Shown piece by piece: positions 33,101-41,006 of a stretch of 42,902 bases of DNA. The stretch covers positions 1-42,902 of the forward strand of contig CAMASH010000025.1 in assembly GCA_945860745.1 (NCBI GenBank), written 5' to 3'. The translations under genes and the position numbers were made by a program. Numbering within the stretch: the first letter of the stretch is position 1; the number at the start of each line of letters is the position of its first letter. The notes under the pieces were generated by a model. The model searched no databases. It was given only the letters and a program-made list of their open reading frames with translations, and had not been told where the DNA came from. This DNA comes from Chthoniobacter flavus (GTDB lineage Bacteria > Verrucomicrobiota > Verrucomicrobiia > Chthoniobacterales > Terrimicrobiaceae).

Positions 33101-33205
33101 GGGAGTTGCCAGAGACTATGGACTGCAGATGGAGGAACCCCGCCAGGGCAGGAATGCAGCAACGGTACTTTGCTTTGCTTTGCCGTAGTTCTCTGGCGCT
33201 TTCTT
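33101..33205 (+). ncRNA. ffs: Signal recognition particle RNA, small bacterial type
   Basis: The conserved SRP helix-8 region is visible in ccgccagggcaggaatgcag, followed by caacggtac, equal to the usual CAGGxCxGGAAxxxAGCA internal-loop signature. The ends pair: gccagagactat (33109-33120) with tagttctctggc (33186-33197). The RNA would be about 100 nt and would bind Ffh for co-translational membrane targeting. The exact ends are estimated. It lies upstream of the fur-like gene on the same strand. I see no clear terminator. Confidence 0.85.
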
Positions 33206-33240
33206 GACTCTGCTCCGCAGAAATCTACTCTCTTCCTGTG

Positions 33241-33726
33241 ATGGAAACCAACATCCTCGACCGTGTCCGCGGCAGTCTGCAGGATTTTCTCGGTGCCAAG
33301 GGCCTGCGGCGCACGGTGCAGCGGGAGGCCATCATCGAGGCCGCCTTCGGCACGAAGGAGCATTTTTCCGCCGAGGAACTTTTGGTCATGGCCAAGCGCA
33401 TCGAGAAGTCCGTCTCCCGCGCCACGGTTTACCGCACCCTGCCGCTCCTGGTGGAAAGCGGGCTGCTGCGCGAGATGGATCTGGGGACCGACGCGAAGGT
33501 TTACGATCCCAACTTCATCGAGCATCCCACCCACAATCATCTCATCTGCGTGGACTGTAACAAGATCATCGAGTTTGAAGACCCCAACATGGAATTGCTG
33601 GAAAACTGCATCACCCGGCGGCTGGGTTTTTCCCCCGCCAACAAGGCGGTCAAGATCGAGGGCCATTGCGACGAGTTGAAAGCCAAGGGTTCCTGTGACC
33701 GGAAGAAAATGGCAAAGCACGAATGA
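33241..33726 (+). CDS. Fur-family metal-responsive transcriptional regulator
   Basis: A 161-aa DNA-binding repressor. The winged helix (KGLRRTVQREAIIEAAFGTK, then SRATVYRTLPLLVESGLL) precedes a dimerisation/metal domain with HPTHNHLICVDCNKIIEFED. That is the classic HxHHxxCxxC zinc/iron region of Fur, though the second CxxC is altered to GSCDRKK. It could be Fur, PerR or Zur; the residues do not decide. ATG 33241 follows directly after an in-frame GTG. The C-terminal end runs into the heptamer repeat at 33718, which may supply its last residues. Confidence 0.9.
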   Translation: METNILDRVRGSLQDFLGAKGLRRTVQREAIIEAAFGTKEHFSAEELLVMAKRIEKSVSRATVYRTLPLLVESGLLREMDLGTDAKVYDPNFIEHPTHNHLICVDCNKIIEFEDPNMELLENCITRRLGFSPANKAVKIEGHCDELKAKGSCDRKKMAKHE

Positions 33727-33808
33727 CGGAGGCCGAAGCCATGACCGAATTTCTCAATCCCCTTCCGCTTTCCCGTCGTCAATCCCAATCCGGAATTCGT
33801 CATTTCTA
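33718..33808. repeat. Inverted heptamer-periodic repeat between the fur-like gene and argH
   Basis: Left arm 33718-33759: cacgaat, gacggag, gccgaag, ccatgac, cgaattt, ctcaatc. Right arm about 33776-33808: gtcgtca, atcccaa, tccggaa, ttcgtca, tttctaa, mirrored by reverse complement (tgacgaa, ttccgga). The core is about 15 nt. The left arm starts inside the last codons of the regulator, and the right arm ends just before the argH ATG. Confidence 0.7.
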
Positions 33809-33811
33809 ACC

Positions 33812-35179
33812 ATGTGGAAAGGCCGATTCCAGCAGGCGTCATCCGACCGGCTTAAAACGTATAGCGAATCCGTCTCGTTCGATTGGCGGCTCTACCGTCA
33901 CGACATCCGCGGCAGCATCGCCCATGCGCGGGCGCTGAAAAAAGCGGGCATCCTGACCGCGGGGGAATTTTCGAAAATCGAAGCGGGCCTGCGGCGTATT
34001 GAAAAGGAGATCCGCACGGGCCGCTTCACCTTCGATGCCGGTCTGGAGGATGTGCACATGAACATCGAGGCCGGGCTGACGAAGCGGATCGGCGCGGCCG
34101 GGGCCAAGTTGCACACGGCCCGCAGCCGCAATGACCAGGTTGCGCTGGATTTGCGGTTGTACCTGCGCGAGGAAATCGAAGCGCTCTCCGGTCTCGTGCG
34201 CGGGCTGCAAAAAGCCCTGACCGGACTGGCCGCGCGGCATGAGAAGGACGTCATGCCCGGATACACCCACCTGCAACGGGCCCAGCCGGTTTTCATTTCC
34301 CATCATTTGCTGGCTTACGTGGAAATGCTGGAGCGCGATCACGGGCGGTTGCGGGATGGACTGAAGCGTTCGGATGAATGTCCGCTGGGTTCCGGCGCGC
34401 TTGCCGGTTCGACCATCGTGCTGGATCGGGAGGCGGTGGCGAAGGAACTCGGTTTTTCGCGGGTCACGCAGAACAGCATGGACGCGGTGGGTGACCGCGA
34501 TTTCGCCTGCGAACTCCTGGCCGCCCTCGCCATTATCGGGATGCACCTTTCCCGTTTGAGCGAAGATGTCATTTTGTGGGCCTCGGCGGAGTTCGGTTTC
34601 ATCGAGCTGAGCGACCGGCACACCACGGGATCAAGTTTGATGCCGCAAAAGAAAAACCCCGACATCGCCGAACTGACGCGCGGCAAGACCGGACGGCTGT
34701 ATGGAAACCTGTTCACTCTTCTCACCGTATTGAAGGGGCTGCCGCTGACCTACAACCGGGACATGCAGGAGGACAAGGAAGCCATCTTCGATTCGGTGGA
34801 CACGGCCAAGGCCGCGCTGGAGATTTTCGCCGAAATGATCCGCGGGGCCAGATTCCGAACCGGGGCGGCGGCGCGGGCGGCGGGCGATCCCGCGCTTCTG
34901 GCCACCGATCTGGCCGACCGGCTGGTGCTGGGCGGCGTGCCCTTCCGTCAGGCCCACGAAATTGTTGGAAAACTGGTGGCACTGTCCGCCCGGAAGGATG
35001 TCCCCCTCGACCAGCTCGACCCGGCCGATTATCTGGCGGCCTCCCCGGTTTTGCAGGCCGGAATCATCAAGGCGGTATTCAATGTGGCCACCGGACTTTC
35101 GGCCCGGGGAGCCACCGGCGCTCCGTCGCCGAAAAATCTCGCGAAGCGCCTGACCCATTGGAAAAAACGTTTGCCGTGA
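33812..35179 (+). CDS. argH: Argininosuccinate lyase ArgH
   Basis: Splits argininosuccinate to arginine and fumarate, the last step of arginine synthesis. The 455-aa protein has the superfamily signature GSSLMPQKKNPDIAELTRGK, the catalytic-loop TARSRNDQVALDLRLYLRE, and MPGYTHLQRAQPV. Length and N-terminus (MWKGRFQQASSDRLKTYSES) are normal. ATG 33812 is chosen because the open frame upstream (to 33695) is repeat and the end of the regulator gene. It overlaps the nudix gene with GTGA. Confidence 0.97.
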   Translation: MWKGRFQQASSDRLKTYSESVSFDWRLYRHDIRGSIAHARALKKAGILTAGEFSKIEAGLRRIEKEIRTGRFTFDAGLEDVHMNIEAGLTKRIGAAGAKLHTARSRNDQVALDLRLYLREEIEALSGLVRGLQKALTGLAARHEKDVMPGYTHLQRAQPVFISHHLLAYVEMLERDHGRLRDGLKRSDECPLGSGALAGSTIVLDREAVAKELGFSRVTQNSMDAVGDRDFACELLAALAIIGMHLSRLSEDVILWASAEFGFIELSDRHTTGSSLMPQKKNPDIAELTRGKTGRLYGNLFTLLTVLKGLPLTYNRDMQEDKEAIFDSVDTAKAALEIFAEMIRGARFRTGAAARAAGDPALLATDLADRLVLGGVPFRQAHEIVGKLVALSARKDVPLDQLDPADYLAASPVLQAGIIKAVFNVATGLSARGATGAPSPKNLAKRLTHWKKRLP

Positions 35180-35754
35180 AAAATGGAGAAGCGGCCTCCG
35201 GCTGGGGGATTCGGCAAAGCGAGGCGCTTTGCGACACTCCGCATCTGCGTTTGGATCGGGAGTTCGTGGCGACGCCGTCACGGCCCGCCGGGATTTCCTG
35301 GCTGGTGGTCCACCGCCGCGCCGCCGTGGTCGTGGCCCCGCGCACTCCGGATGGAGCCTATCTCCTCATCCGCCAGGAACGCGTGGCCGTCCGCCGCGAG
35401 TTGTGGGAATTTCCCGCCGGACAGATCGACGGGGAAGTCAACGAGGGCACCATCCGGGAAACCGCCCTGCGCGAACTGGGGGAGGAAACGGGCAGGGAGT
35501 GCCGCGGGGAACTGACCCCGCTCGGATACTTCTTTTCCTCGCCGGGCTTCACTGATGAATGCGCCCATCTTTTTCTCGCGACGGAAGTCGTGCCGCGGGC
35601 GGAGGGGTGCGCCCATGATGAGCACGAATCGATTTTGGAAGTGGGGAAGTTTTCGCCACGGCAATGGAGTGATCTGATTGCCCAAGGCGAAATCGTCGAT
35701 GCCAACACGCTGGCGGTCTTCGCCCGCCTGCAGGCGCGGGGGATCTTTTCATGA
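35176..35754 (+). CDS. NUDIX hydrolase, ADP-ribose pyrophosphatase-like
   Basis: A 192-aa hydrolase. The Nudix box is recognisable as LRELGEETGRE preceded by EFPAGQIDGEVNEGTIRETA, but the loop between the first Gly and the RExxEE core is about three residues longer than the standard GX5EX7 spacing. The region before it (YLLIRQERVAVRRELWEFPAG) resembles ADP-sugar pyrophosphatases such as NudF. It would cleave nucleoside-diphosphate sugars. GTG 35176 overlaps the argH stop (GTGA), and its own stop overlaps the tatC start. Confidence 0.88.
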   Translation: MKNGEAASGWGIRQSEALCDTPHLRLDREFVATPSRPAGISWLVVHRRAAVVVAPRTPDGAYLLIRQERVAVRRELWEFPAGQIDGEVNEGTIRETALRELGEETGRECRGELTPLGYFFSSPGFTDECAHLFLATEVVPRAEGCAHDEHESILEVGKFSPRQWSDLIAQGEIVDANTLAVFARLQARGIFS

Positions 35755-36545
35755 ACTGGAAGCGCTTTTTCGATTTCCGGGAATTGAGCGACGAGCCCAA
35801 GCCGTTCCTGGATCACATCGAGGATCTGCGGAGCATGCTGATCAAGATGGTGGCCGTGCTGGCCCTCATGATGGGGGCGGCATTTTTCTTTCAGGGCACC
35901 ATCGTCAAAATCATTCAACGGCCTCTGCAGGTCATCGATCCCGGCATGACCAGCCTGACCAATTTCGGCGTGGCTGATCCCCTGGCCATCGCCATCGAGC
36001 TTTCGTTTTATGCCGGGTTGGTGATGGCATTTCCTTTCCTGATTTTTTTTCTGGCGGAGTTCATCCTGCCCGGCCTGAAACCGAATGAACGGCGTCTGCT
36101 TTATCCGGCGGCGGGGGTGTCGCTCGGGTTGTTCCTGGGCGGCGTGCTCTTTGCTTACTTCGTCGTGCTTCCCCCGACGCTGGGATATTTTTTCAATTAC
36201 TCCAAGTCGCTCGACTGGCGGCCGCAGTGGAGTGTGCGGGAATTTTTTTCCTTCACCACGCAGTTCGTCATCTCCTTTGGTCTGGCCTTTGAATTGCCGC
36301 TGGCGGTGCTGCTGTTGGTGAAGCTTGGGATCTTAAATCTGGAAATTCTCCAGCGGACGCGGGCTTTCGCCATGGTCGTCATTCTTTTTCTGGCCGCGAT
36401 CATCACGCCCACGACGGACGTCTTCACGCTTCTGCTCATGGCGGGGCCGATGTACCTGCTCTACGAGGGCTGCATCCTCATCGCCCGGGTGATGGAGAAA
36501 AAGGCCCGGCGCGAGTCTCTCCCTTCCCTTAACGAGCAACCCTAA
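35751..36545 (+). CDS. tatC: Sec-independent protein translocase TatC
   Basis: Core receptor of the twin-arginine translocase in the inner membrane. The 264-aa polytopic protein shows PFLDHIEDLRSMLIKMVAV at the N-terminus (the HLxELRxRL motif), FGVADPLAIAIELSFYAG, LPGLKPNERRLLYPAAGVS and the ITPTTDVFTLLLMAGPMYLLYEGCI helix pair. The ATG overlaps the nudix stop (ATGA). tatA/tatB are not in the window. Confidence 0.96.
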   Translation: MNWKRFFDFRELSDEPKPFLDHIEDLRSMLIKMVAVLALMMGAAFFFQGTIVKIIQRPLQVIDPGMTSLTNFGVADPLAIAIELSFYAGLVMAFPFLIFFLAEFILPGLKPNERRLLYPAAGVSLGLFLGGVLFAYFVVLPPTLGYFFNYSKSLDWRPQWSVREFFSFTTQFVISFGLAFELPLAVLLLVKLGILNLEILQRTRAFAMVVILFLAAIITPTTDVFTLLLMAGPMYLLYEGCILIARVMEKKARRESLPSLNEQP

Positions 36546-36550
36546 AAACC

Positions 36551-36725
36551 GCAATGAACCACGGAGAACACGGAGTTCACGGAGGGCAAACACAAGGGGG
36601 ACTCGGGTTTGCGAAATCACCCAAGGCCAGGGGAAGTCCCACCCGAAAGGTGAGGGCGCTTCCCGCCATCAAAATCCGGTGTCTTCTTCCCTCGGTGCTC
36701 TCGGTGTCCTCTGGGGGGGGCCGTT
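36551..36725. repeat. Nonamer-periodic inverted repeat between tatC and the protease gene
   Basis: Left arm about 36556-36590 in 9-bp units: aaccacgga, gaacacgga, gttcacgga. Right arm about 36684-36714: tcttccctc, ggtgctctc, ggtgtcctc. Its reverse complement (gaggacacc, gagagcacc) mirrors the left. The 90-base core has its own shorter inverted pieces. The arms are translatable (NHGEHGVHGG) but I do not regard them as part of the following gene. Confidence 0.75.
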
Positions 36726-36742
36726 TTCCCTTTGAGGATAAG

Positions 36743-38038
36743 ATGCTGCGGCGACTGTCGTTTCTGTTTTGCGGTCTAATGGTGTGCGCCTGCATTCAGG
36801 CTCAGCTTCCCGCCGATGAGCCCCTGAGGGGATGGAAAACCGTCGAGGGTCAGGCTTTCGAGGCAGCCATCGTGAGCTTTGATGGAACCACGGTGACCTT
36901 TCGGGTGCGGAACGGGCAGCGTTCCCCGCTGCCGCTCGCCCGCCTCAGCCCGGACGACCAGATGTATCTGGACGAATGGCAGAAAAAGCAGCCTCTCAAA
37001 ATCGTGCTTCCCGATGTGGTCGGCGGGGATCCCGCCAGCCTCCAGCCCGAGGTGCTGAGCGAGGATGAACGCAACGAGAAGTTTGTGTATCGCACCGGGC
37101 ATTTCGAATTTGAGTCGCAGGGCAAATTCACCCAGAGCCTGCTGCGTGAGGTGGCGCGGAATTTCGAGGCGACGTATGAATTGCTCAAGGCCCTGCCCTG
37201 GGGCATCGAACCGGCGCCGGCCTCCGGGGAATACTTCCGCGCCCGCCTGCTGCGAACCCGCAGTGTCTATGAGGCCGAGGGTGGACCGAAAAACAGCGGC
37301 GGTGTTTATCTCGGCCGCGAGAAGGTTTTTCTCGTGCCTTTCGAGAGCATCGGCCTGAAGACGGTGGGCAAAAGCTACGCCAAGGACGACGATTTTGACA
37401 CGAGCACGCTGGTGCATGAACTGACGCATCAGATGATGCACTTCTGGCTGAACTATCTGCCGCAGTGGGTGGTGGAAGGCACGGCGGAATACACGGGCAT
37501 ACTGCCACTAAAAACCGGGCGCTTTCGTGTCTCGGCCGCCAAGACCGGACTCAGGGATTATCTTGAGCACTTGCAGAGGGCGGGTGGAGTGCCCGCGCCC
37601 TATCCGCTGGAAGAGTTGTTCCCGATGACGAACGAAAAATGGAATGAAATTCTCACCAGCAATCGCACCATGTCCCATCGGTTGTACTTCACCTCCTATC
37701 TCCTCGTTTACTATTTCATGCATCTTGATGGTGATGGAGACGGGCAGCTTTTCGTTCGCTATTTTCGCGCGGTCGGCGCGGTGCGAAAGGAGGTTGAGGA
37801 GTATGACAAGGCGGTGGACGAGTTCAAAAAGCAACCAGGGGTCGAGGTTTTGCCCGACGGACGGTACCGCGGGCCGGGCGGTTTGAAGCATCCCGACCGG
37901 CCGGCCATTCTGAAATCGGAGACCGCGCCGGATGAGTTTCAAAGAAAGACCCTGCAAATCCTGCTCAACGGACGCACTGAAGCGGAATTGACGAAGCAGA
38001 TCCGTGCAGCCTACGCGAAGCTGGGCATCCGGCTCTGA
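36743..38038 (+). CDS. Secreted HExxH metallopeptidase-like protein with SHD1 domain
   Basis: 431 aa. Signal peptide MLRRLSFLFCGLMVCACIQA. Residues about 29-79 form an SLA1-homology-1 domain (RGWKTVEGQAFEAAIVSFDG, then LPLARLSPDDQMYLDEWQ). The enzyme part carries TLVHELTHQMMHF (zinc ligands H225 and H229, Glu226) and the third ligand E245 in QWVVEGTAEYTG, the gluzincin layout of DUF1570/peptidase_MA-type proteins. ATG 36743 is preferred over ATG 36554 because GAGG stands six bases upstream and a signal peptide begins there; the longer frame is only repeat. Substrate unknown. Confidence 0.85.
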   Translation: MLRRLSFLFCGLMVCACIQAQLPADEPLRGWKTVEGQAFEAAIVSFDGTTVTFRVRNGQRSPLPLARLSPDDQMYLDEWQKKQPLKIVLPDVVGGDPASLQPEVLSEDERNEKFVYRTGHFEFESQGKFTQSLLREVARNFEATYELLKALPWGIEPAPASGEYFRARLLRTRSVYEAEGGPKNSGGVYLGREKVFLVPFESIGLKTVGKSYAKDDDFDTSTLVHELTHQMMHFWLNYLPQWVVEGTAEYTGILPLKTGRFRVSAAKTGLRDYLEHLQRAGGVPAPYPLEELFPMTNEKWNEILTSNRTMSHRLYFTSYLLVYYFMHLDGDGDGQLFVRYFRAVGAVRKEVEEYDKAVDEFKKQPGVEVLPDGRYRGPGGLKHPDRPAILKSETAPDEFQRKTLQILLNGRTEAELTKQIRAAYAKLGIRL

Positions 38039-38048
38039 AAGATTCGAT

Positions 38049-38492
38049 TCAGCCCGCGTTGGGGATGACATTGATTCCGCGCAGACCGAAGTGTGGCGCA
38101 GCCGAAAGGAGATGCTTGTCGTTGGAGTAGATATCGGTGAAATCCGCCTCGCTGGCGGCTGTCAGGTGAAGGCAATCGGCCGAGCGCAGAAAGACTTTTG
38201 AGGAAAGCTGCCGAAATCTCCGTCCCGCCTTCTGAAGGGAAGGAGTATCCATCGGCAGCCAGTCCCAGACCCCGCTGCGCTGATCTCTGTCAAAACGGAG
38301 ACAGGTCTCAAGGAGTTGCTCCTGCGTGAGTTCTCCCTCCCTGAAGTGTCGATGAAAAACCGCATGGACTTCGACGATGGCCAGCGCGAGCGAGGCTCGT
38401 CCGGCGCACCCCTCGGCCAGATCCAGAACCTCGTCGCTGCCGGGTTCTCTCACGTAGCATTTGGCAATGTAGGCGCTATCGAAATAGAGCAT
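38049..38492 (-). CDS. PIN-domain toxin (VapC-like)
   Basis: 147-aa ribonuclease toxin. The acidic site is complete: D5 (LYFDSAYIAKCYV), E41 (AIVEVHAVFHRHF), D106 (RSADCLHLTAA) and D125 (IYSNDKHLLSAA). Its partner is the Phd/YefM-type antitoxin gene just upstream, overlapping by one base. It is convergent with the protease gene, with ten bases between the ends. The pairing of a PIN toxin with a Phd-fold antitoxin is common. Confidence 0.9.
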   Translation of the reverse strand: MLYFDSAYIAKCYVREPGSDEVLDLAEGCAGRASLALAIVEVHAVFHRHFREGELTQEQLLETCLRFDRDQRSGVWDWLPMDTPSLQKAGRRFRQLSSKVFLRSADCLHLTAASEADFTDIYSNDKHLLSAAPHFGLRGINVIPNAG

Positions 38493-38719
38493 CAGCGATC
38501 CCGGTCCTCAGAAATCACGGTGCCGCTGTCAGTCTGAACGACGGGCATGGCCGATCGGTCCCGTTTGGGGAAGGGACGTCCGGGCATGTGCACCATCTTT
38601 GGCGCCTGAAGAACGGCCACGGTTTCCCCGCGATCAGTGACAACGATGGGCTCCCGGGAAGCGGCCCGAACATGGAGGCCGGTGTGGGTATGCAGTTCCC
38701 GAATGGAGATTGTCTTCAC
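38492..38719 (-). CDS. Phd/YefM-family antitoxin
   Basis: 75-aa antitoxin. MKTISIRELHTHTGLHVRAA followed by EPIVVTDRGETVAVLQ is the Phd/YefM N-terminal DNA-binding fold, and the Arg/Asp-rich tail would bind the toxin. Starts with GTG at 38719. It neutralises the PIN toxin whose ATG overlaps its stop by one base. A perfect palindrome lies just upstream and is a candidate self-regulatory site. Confidence 0.9.
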   Translation of the reverse strand: MKTISIRELHTHTGLHVRAASREPIVVTDRGETVAVLQAPKMVHMPGRPFPKRDRSAMPVVQTDSGTVISEDRDR

Positions 38720-38727
38720 AATGTGTC

Positions 38728-38742
38728 CAATGTGTCACATTG
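38728..38742. promoter_or_regulatory. Candidate Phd/PIN operator palindrome
   Basis: CAATGTG-t-CACATTG is a perfect 7-1-7 palindrome, 9 bases before the antitoxin GTG. An extra half-site CAATGTG lies next to it at 38719-38725. Phd antitoxins usually bind paired palindromes over their promoter. Function inferred from position and symmetry. Confidence 0.6.
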
Positions 38743-38773
38743 AACTGCCGTGGTCAAATAGCTCCCTCTCCGC

Positions 38774-40603
38774 TTACGACTCAAACCTGATGCGGGGATA
38801 GGTTTCGAGGTGTCCGGCCACGACGGCGGCGAAGACGGAGCCGAATTCCTCGAGTTTTTTTTCGCCCACGCCGAAAATGCCGCGCATGGCATCCTTGCTG
38901 GCCGGATACTGCCGGGCCATGTCGCGCAGGGTGGCGTCACCGAAGATGACATAAGCCGGCACACCGCGCTCGTCGGCCAGGCGTTTGCGCAGATCGCGCA
39001 GTCGGCCGAAAAGCACTTCATCGCACTCGATTTCTCCGGCGCGATGGGCGGGACGCTTTGTCTTTGGCAGGGTCAGCGGTTTGGTCAGGGTGATGACCCG
39101 GCGCGAACGCAGGGCCTCGACCCCGTTCCCGGTGATTTCCAGGGTGGGAAACTCGCCGGCGGCCTGGGCCAGCAGGCCGAGGCGGAGGAGTTCGCGTCCG
39201 ATGGCGGACCATTCCGGCCGCGAGAGATCCCGGCCGATGCCGTAGGTGGTGAGGGTGTGATGGTTCCAGCGGCGGACCTTGTCGGTGTCCGCGCCGGTCA
39301 GGACTTCGATGATATGATTCATGCCGACGCCGAAGCGCCCGGCCTGGCGGATGCGATAAACGCAGGAGAGAAATTTCTGCGCGTTGAGCGTTCCGTCGTA
39401 GGTCGCGCGGGGTTCCAGACAGTTGTCGCACGTGGCGCAGTTTTGGCCGGGAAAATCTTCGCCGAAATAGGTGAGGAGTTCGCTGCGGCGGCAGGTGGAA
39501 CACTCGGCGTAGTGCATCATCTGCCGAAGTTGGTTGCGCGCGGCCTGTTGTTCCTGCGCGCTGGACATTTCCTCGATGAAATGGGTCTGCTTGGCCGCGT
39601 CGCCCGCGCTGAAGAGCAGCAGGCAGTCGGAAGGCAGGCCGTCGCGCCCGGCCCGGCCGGTTTCCTGATAGTAGCCTTCGATGTTTTTCGGCAGATCGTG
39701 ATGAATGACCCAACGGACGTTGGGTTTGTTGATGCCCATGCCGAAGGCGATGGTGGCGCAGATGATGCGGGCCTCGTCGCGCAGAAAAAGCTCCTGGTTT
39801 TCCGAACGCAGGGCGGCGTCCAGTCCGGCATGGTAGGGCTTGGCCGCATATCCGCGGGCGGCCAGCGATTCGGCCACGCGCTCGACCGTGGCGCGGGTGG
39901 CGCAGTAAACGATGCCGCTGTCGTCGCGCCGCTTGTCGATAAAATCGAGAATCTGTTTGAGCGGCTGATCCTTGGGCGTGACGCGATAGGAGAGATTGGG
40001 CCGGTTGAAACTCGCGACAAAGACGGCCGCATCGCGCAGGCGAAGATGTTTGACGATGTCCTCCCGCACCCGTTCGGTGGCGGTGGCAGTGAGGGCCATG
40101 GCCGGAACGTCGGGCAGGAGTTCGCGCAACTGGGCGATCTGGCGGTATTCGGGGCGGAAATCGTGACCCCATTCGGAGATGCAATGCGCCTCGTCGATGG
40201 CAATGGCGTTGACATTCCAGGCGCGGAGATTGTCCTTCCAGTTGTCGAGCATCAGGCGCTCGGGCGCGGCGTAGAGCAGGCGGTATTCCCCTTGGTGCAG
40301 TCCGCGCAGGCGGGCCCTGGCCTCGGCGGCACCGAGGGAGGAATTCATAAATGTCGCGGCCACGCCGGCGGCCTGTAGCTGGTCCACCTGATCTTTCATC
40401 AGGGCGATCAGTGGGGAAACGACCAGAGTCAGACCGGGGCGGTGCAGGGCCGGGAGCTGGAAGCAAAGTGATTTCCCGCCGCCGGTGGGGAGCAGGGCAA
40501 AGACGTCGCGATTGGCGAGTGTGGCCTCGATGATCTCACGCTGGAGCGGACGGAACTCGGAATAGCCGAAGGTTTTTTTGAGCGTTTGCAGCAGTTCGGG
40601 CAT
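38774..40603 (-). CDS. recQ: ATP-dependent DNA helicase RecQ
   Basis: 3'-5' superfamily 2 helicase of 609 aa in repair and recombination. Walker A LLPTGGGKS (37-45), the DEAH box IDEAHCISEWGHDFRPEYR, TATATERVREDIVKHL, and the C-terminal helicase part IAFGMGINKPNVRWVIHHDLP with QETGRAGRDGLPS are all present. The zinc-binding cysteines (CSTCRRSELL, QNCATCDNC), the RQC winged helix and an HRDC domain (LRDLRKRLADERGVPAYVIF) follow. ATG 40603 fits; a nonamer repeat lies just upstream. Confidence 0.97.
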   Translation of the reverse strand: MPELLQTLKKTFGYSEFRPLQREIIEATLANRDVFALLPTGGGKSLCFQLPALHRPGLTLVVSPLIALMKDQVDQLQAAGVAATFMNSSLGAAEARARLRGLHQGEYRLLYAAPERLMLDNWKDNLRAWNVNAIAIDEAHCISEWGHDFRPEYRQIAQLRELLPDVPAMALTATATERVREDIVKHLRLRDAAVFVASFNRPNLSYRVTPKDQPLKQILDFIDKRRDDSGIVYCATRATVERVAESLAARGYAAKPYHAGLDAALRSENQELFLRDEARIICATIAFGMGINKPNVRWVIHHDLPKNIEGYYQETGRAGRDGLPSDCLLLFSAGDAAKQTHFIEEMSSAQEQQAARNQLRQMMHYAECSTCRRSELLTYFGEDFPGQNCATCDNCLEPRATYDGTLNAQKFLSCVYRIRQAGRFGVGMNHIIEVLTGADTDKVRRWNHHTLTTYGIGRDLSRPEWSAIGRELLRLGLLAQAAGEFPTLEITGNGVEALRSRRVITLTKPLTLPKTKRPAHRAGEIECDEVLFGRLRDLRKRLADERGVPAYVIFGDATLRDMARQYPASKDAMRGIFGVGEKKLEEFGSVFAAVVAGHLETYPRIRFES

Positions 40604-40618
40604 CGGAAAACAGATTTT

Positions 40619-40652
40619 TAACCACCGAGACACGGAGTCACGGAGAAAAGCG
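40619..40652. repeat. Nonamer-type tract upstream of recQ
   Basis: aaccaccgagacacggagtc followed by acggagaaaagc is a single arm of the same ACACGGAG-type 8/9-bp periodic family as 36551-36725. It stands in the leader of recQ. I see no mirrored second arm in the following 120 bases. Confidence 0.6.
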
Positions 40653-40774
40653 GGAGAACGGCGAATAAATTCAATGGGTGTAACCTGACCCGTCCCGCAC
40701 GACCCGTCTGGATGCCATTGAGCTCATGCGGGGCAACAGGGCAGACGCACTAAAATTAGAAGGGGCGATATGTT

Positions 40775-40878
40775 ATACCATCTCTGCCAAATAAATGGAC
40801 TCAGAACATCGGCAGGATGCCGATGCCACGTGGCATTGGCTTCCAGCCAATGATCCAAACAAATCAGAGAGATGGTAT
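40775..40878 (-). mobile_element. 104-bp MITE-like element, copy 2 (inverted)
   Basis: Same length and same 11-bp terminal inverted repeats as the copy at 1868-1971, in reverse orientation, with one difference by eye. It lies in the 403-base gap between recQ and the broken HEPN gene. The rest of that gap (40879-41006) holds another hairpin, CGTCCG-N10-CGGACG at 40904-40925 with a T7 loop. I see no gene there. Confidence 0.85.
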
Positions 40879-41006
40879 TACTCTGGAGCGACGACCGCCG
40901 TGTCGTCCGTTTTTTTCGACGGACGCGAGAGCCCGCGTCCCTCCAACAGAGAGGATCGTTACTTATCCGTTTGCCCTGTGCGGGGCGAACCCAAGCGTTC
41001 CAGTGA

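Noticed and set aside
36554-36742. Upstream start (ATG 36554) for the metallopeptidase
   Set aside because: The extra 63 residues come from a nonamer repeat. ATG 36743 has a GAGG site and begins a signal peptide.
38810-40378. 522-aa open frame on the + strand
   Set aside because: Antisense to recQ; no recognisable domain.
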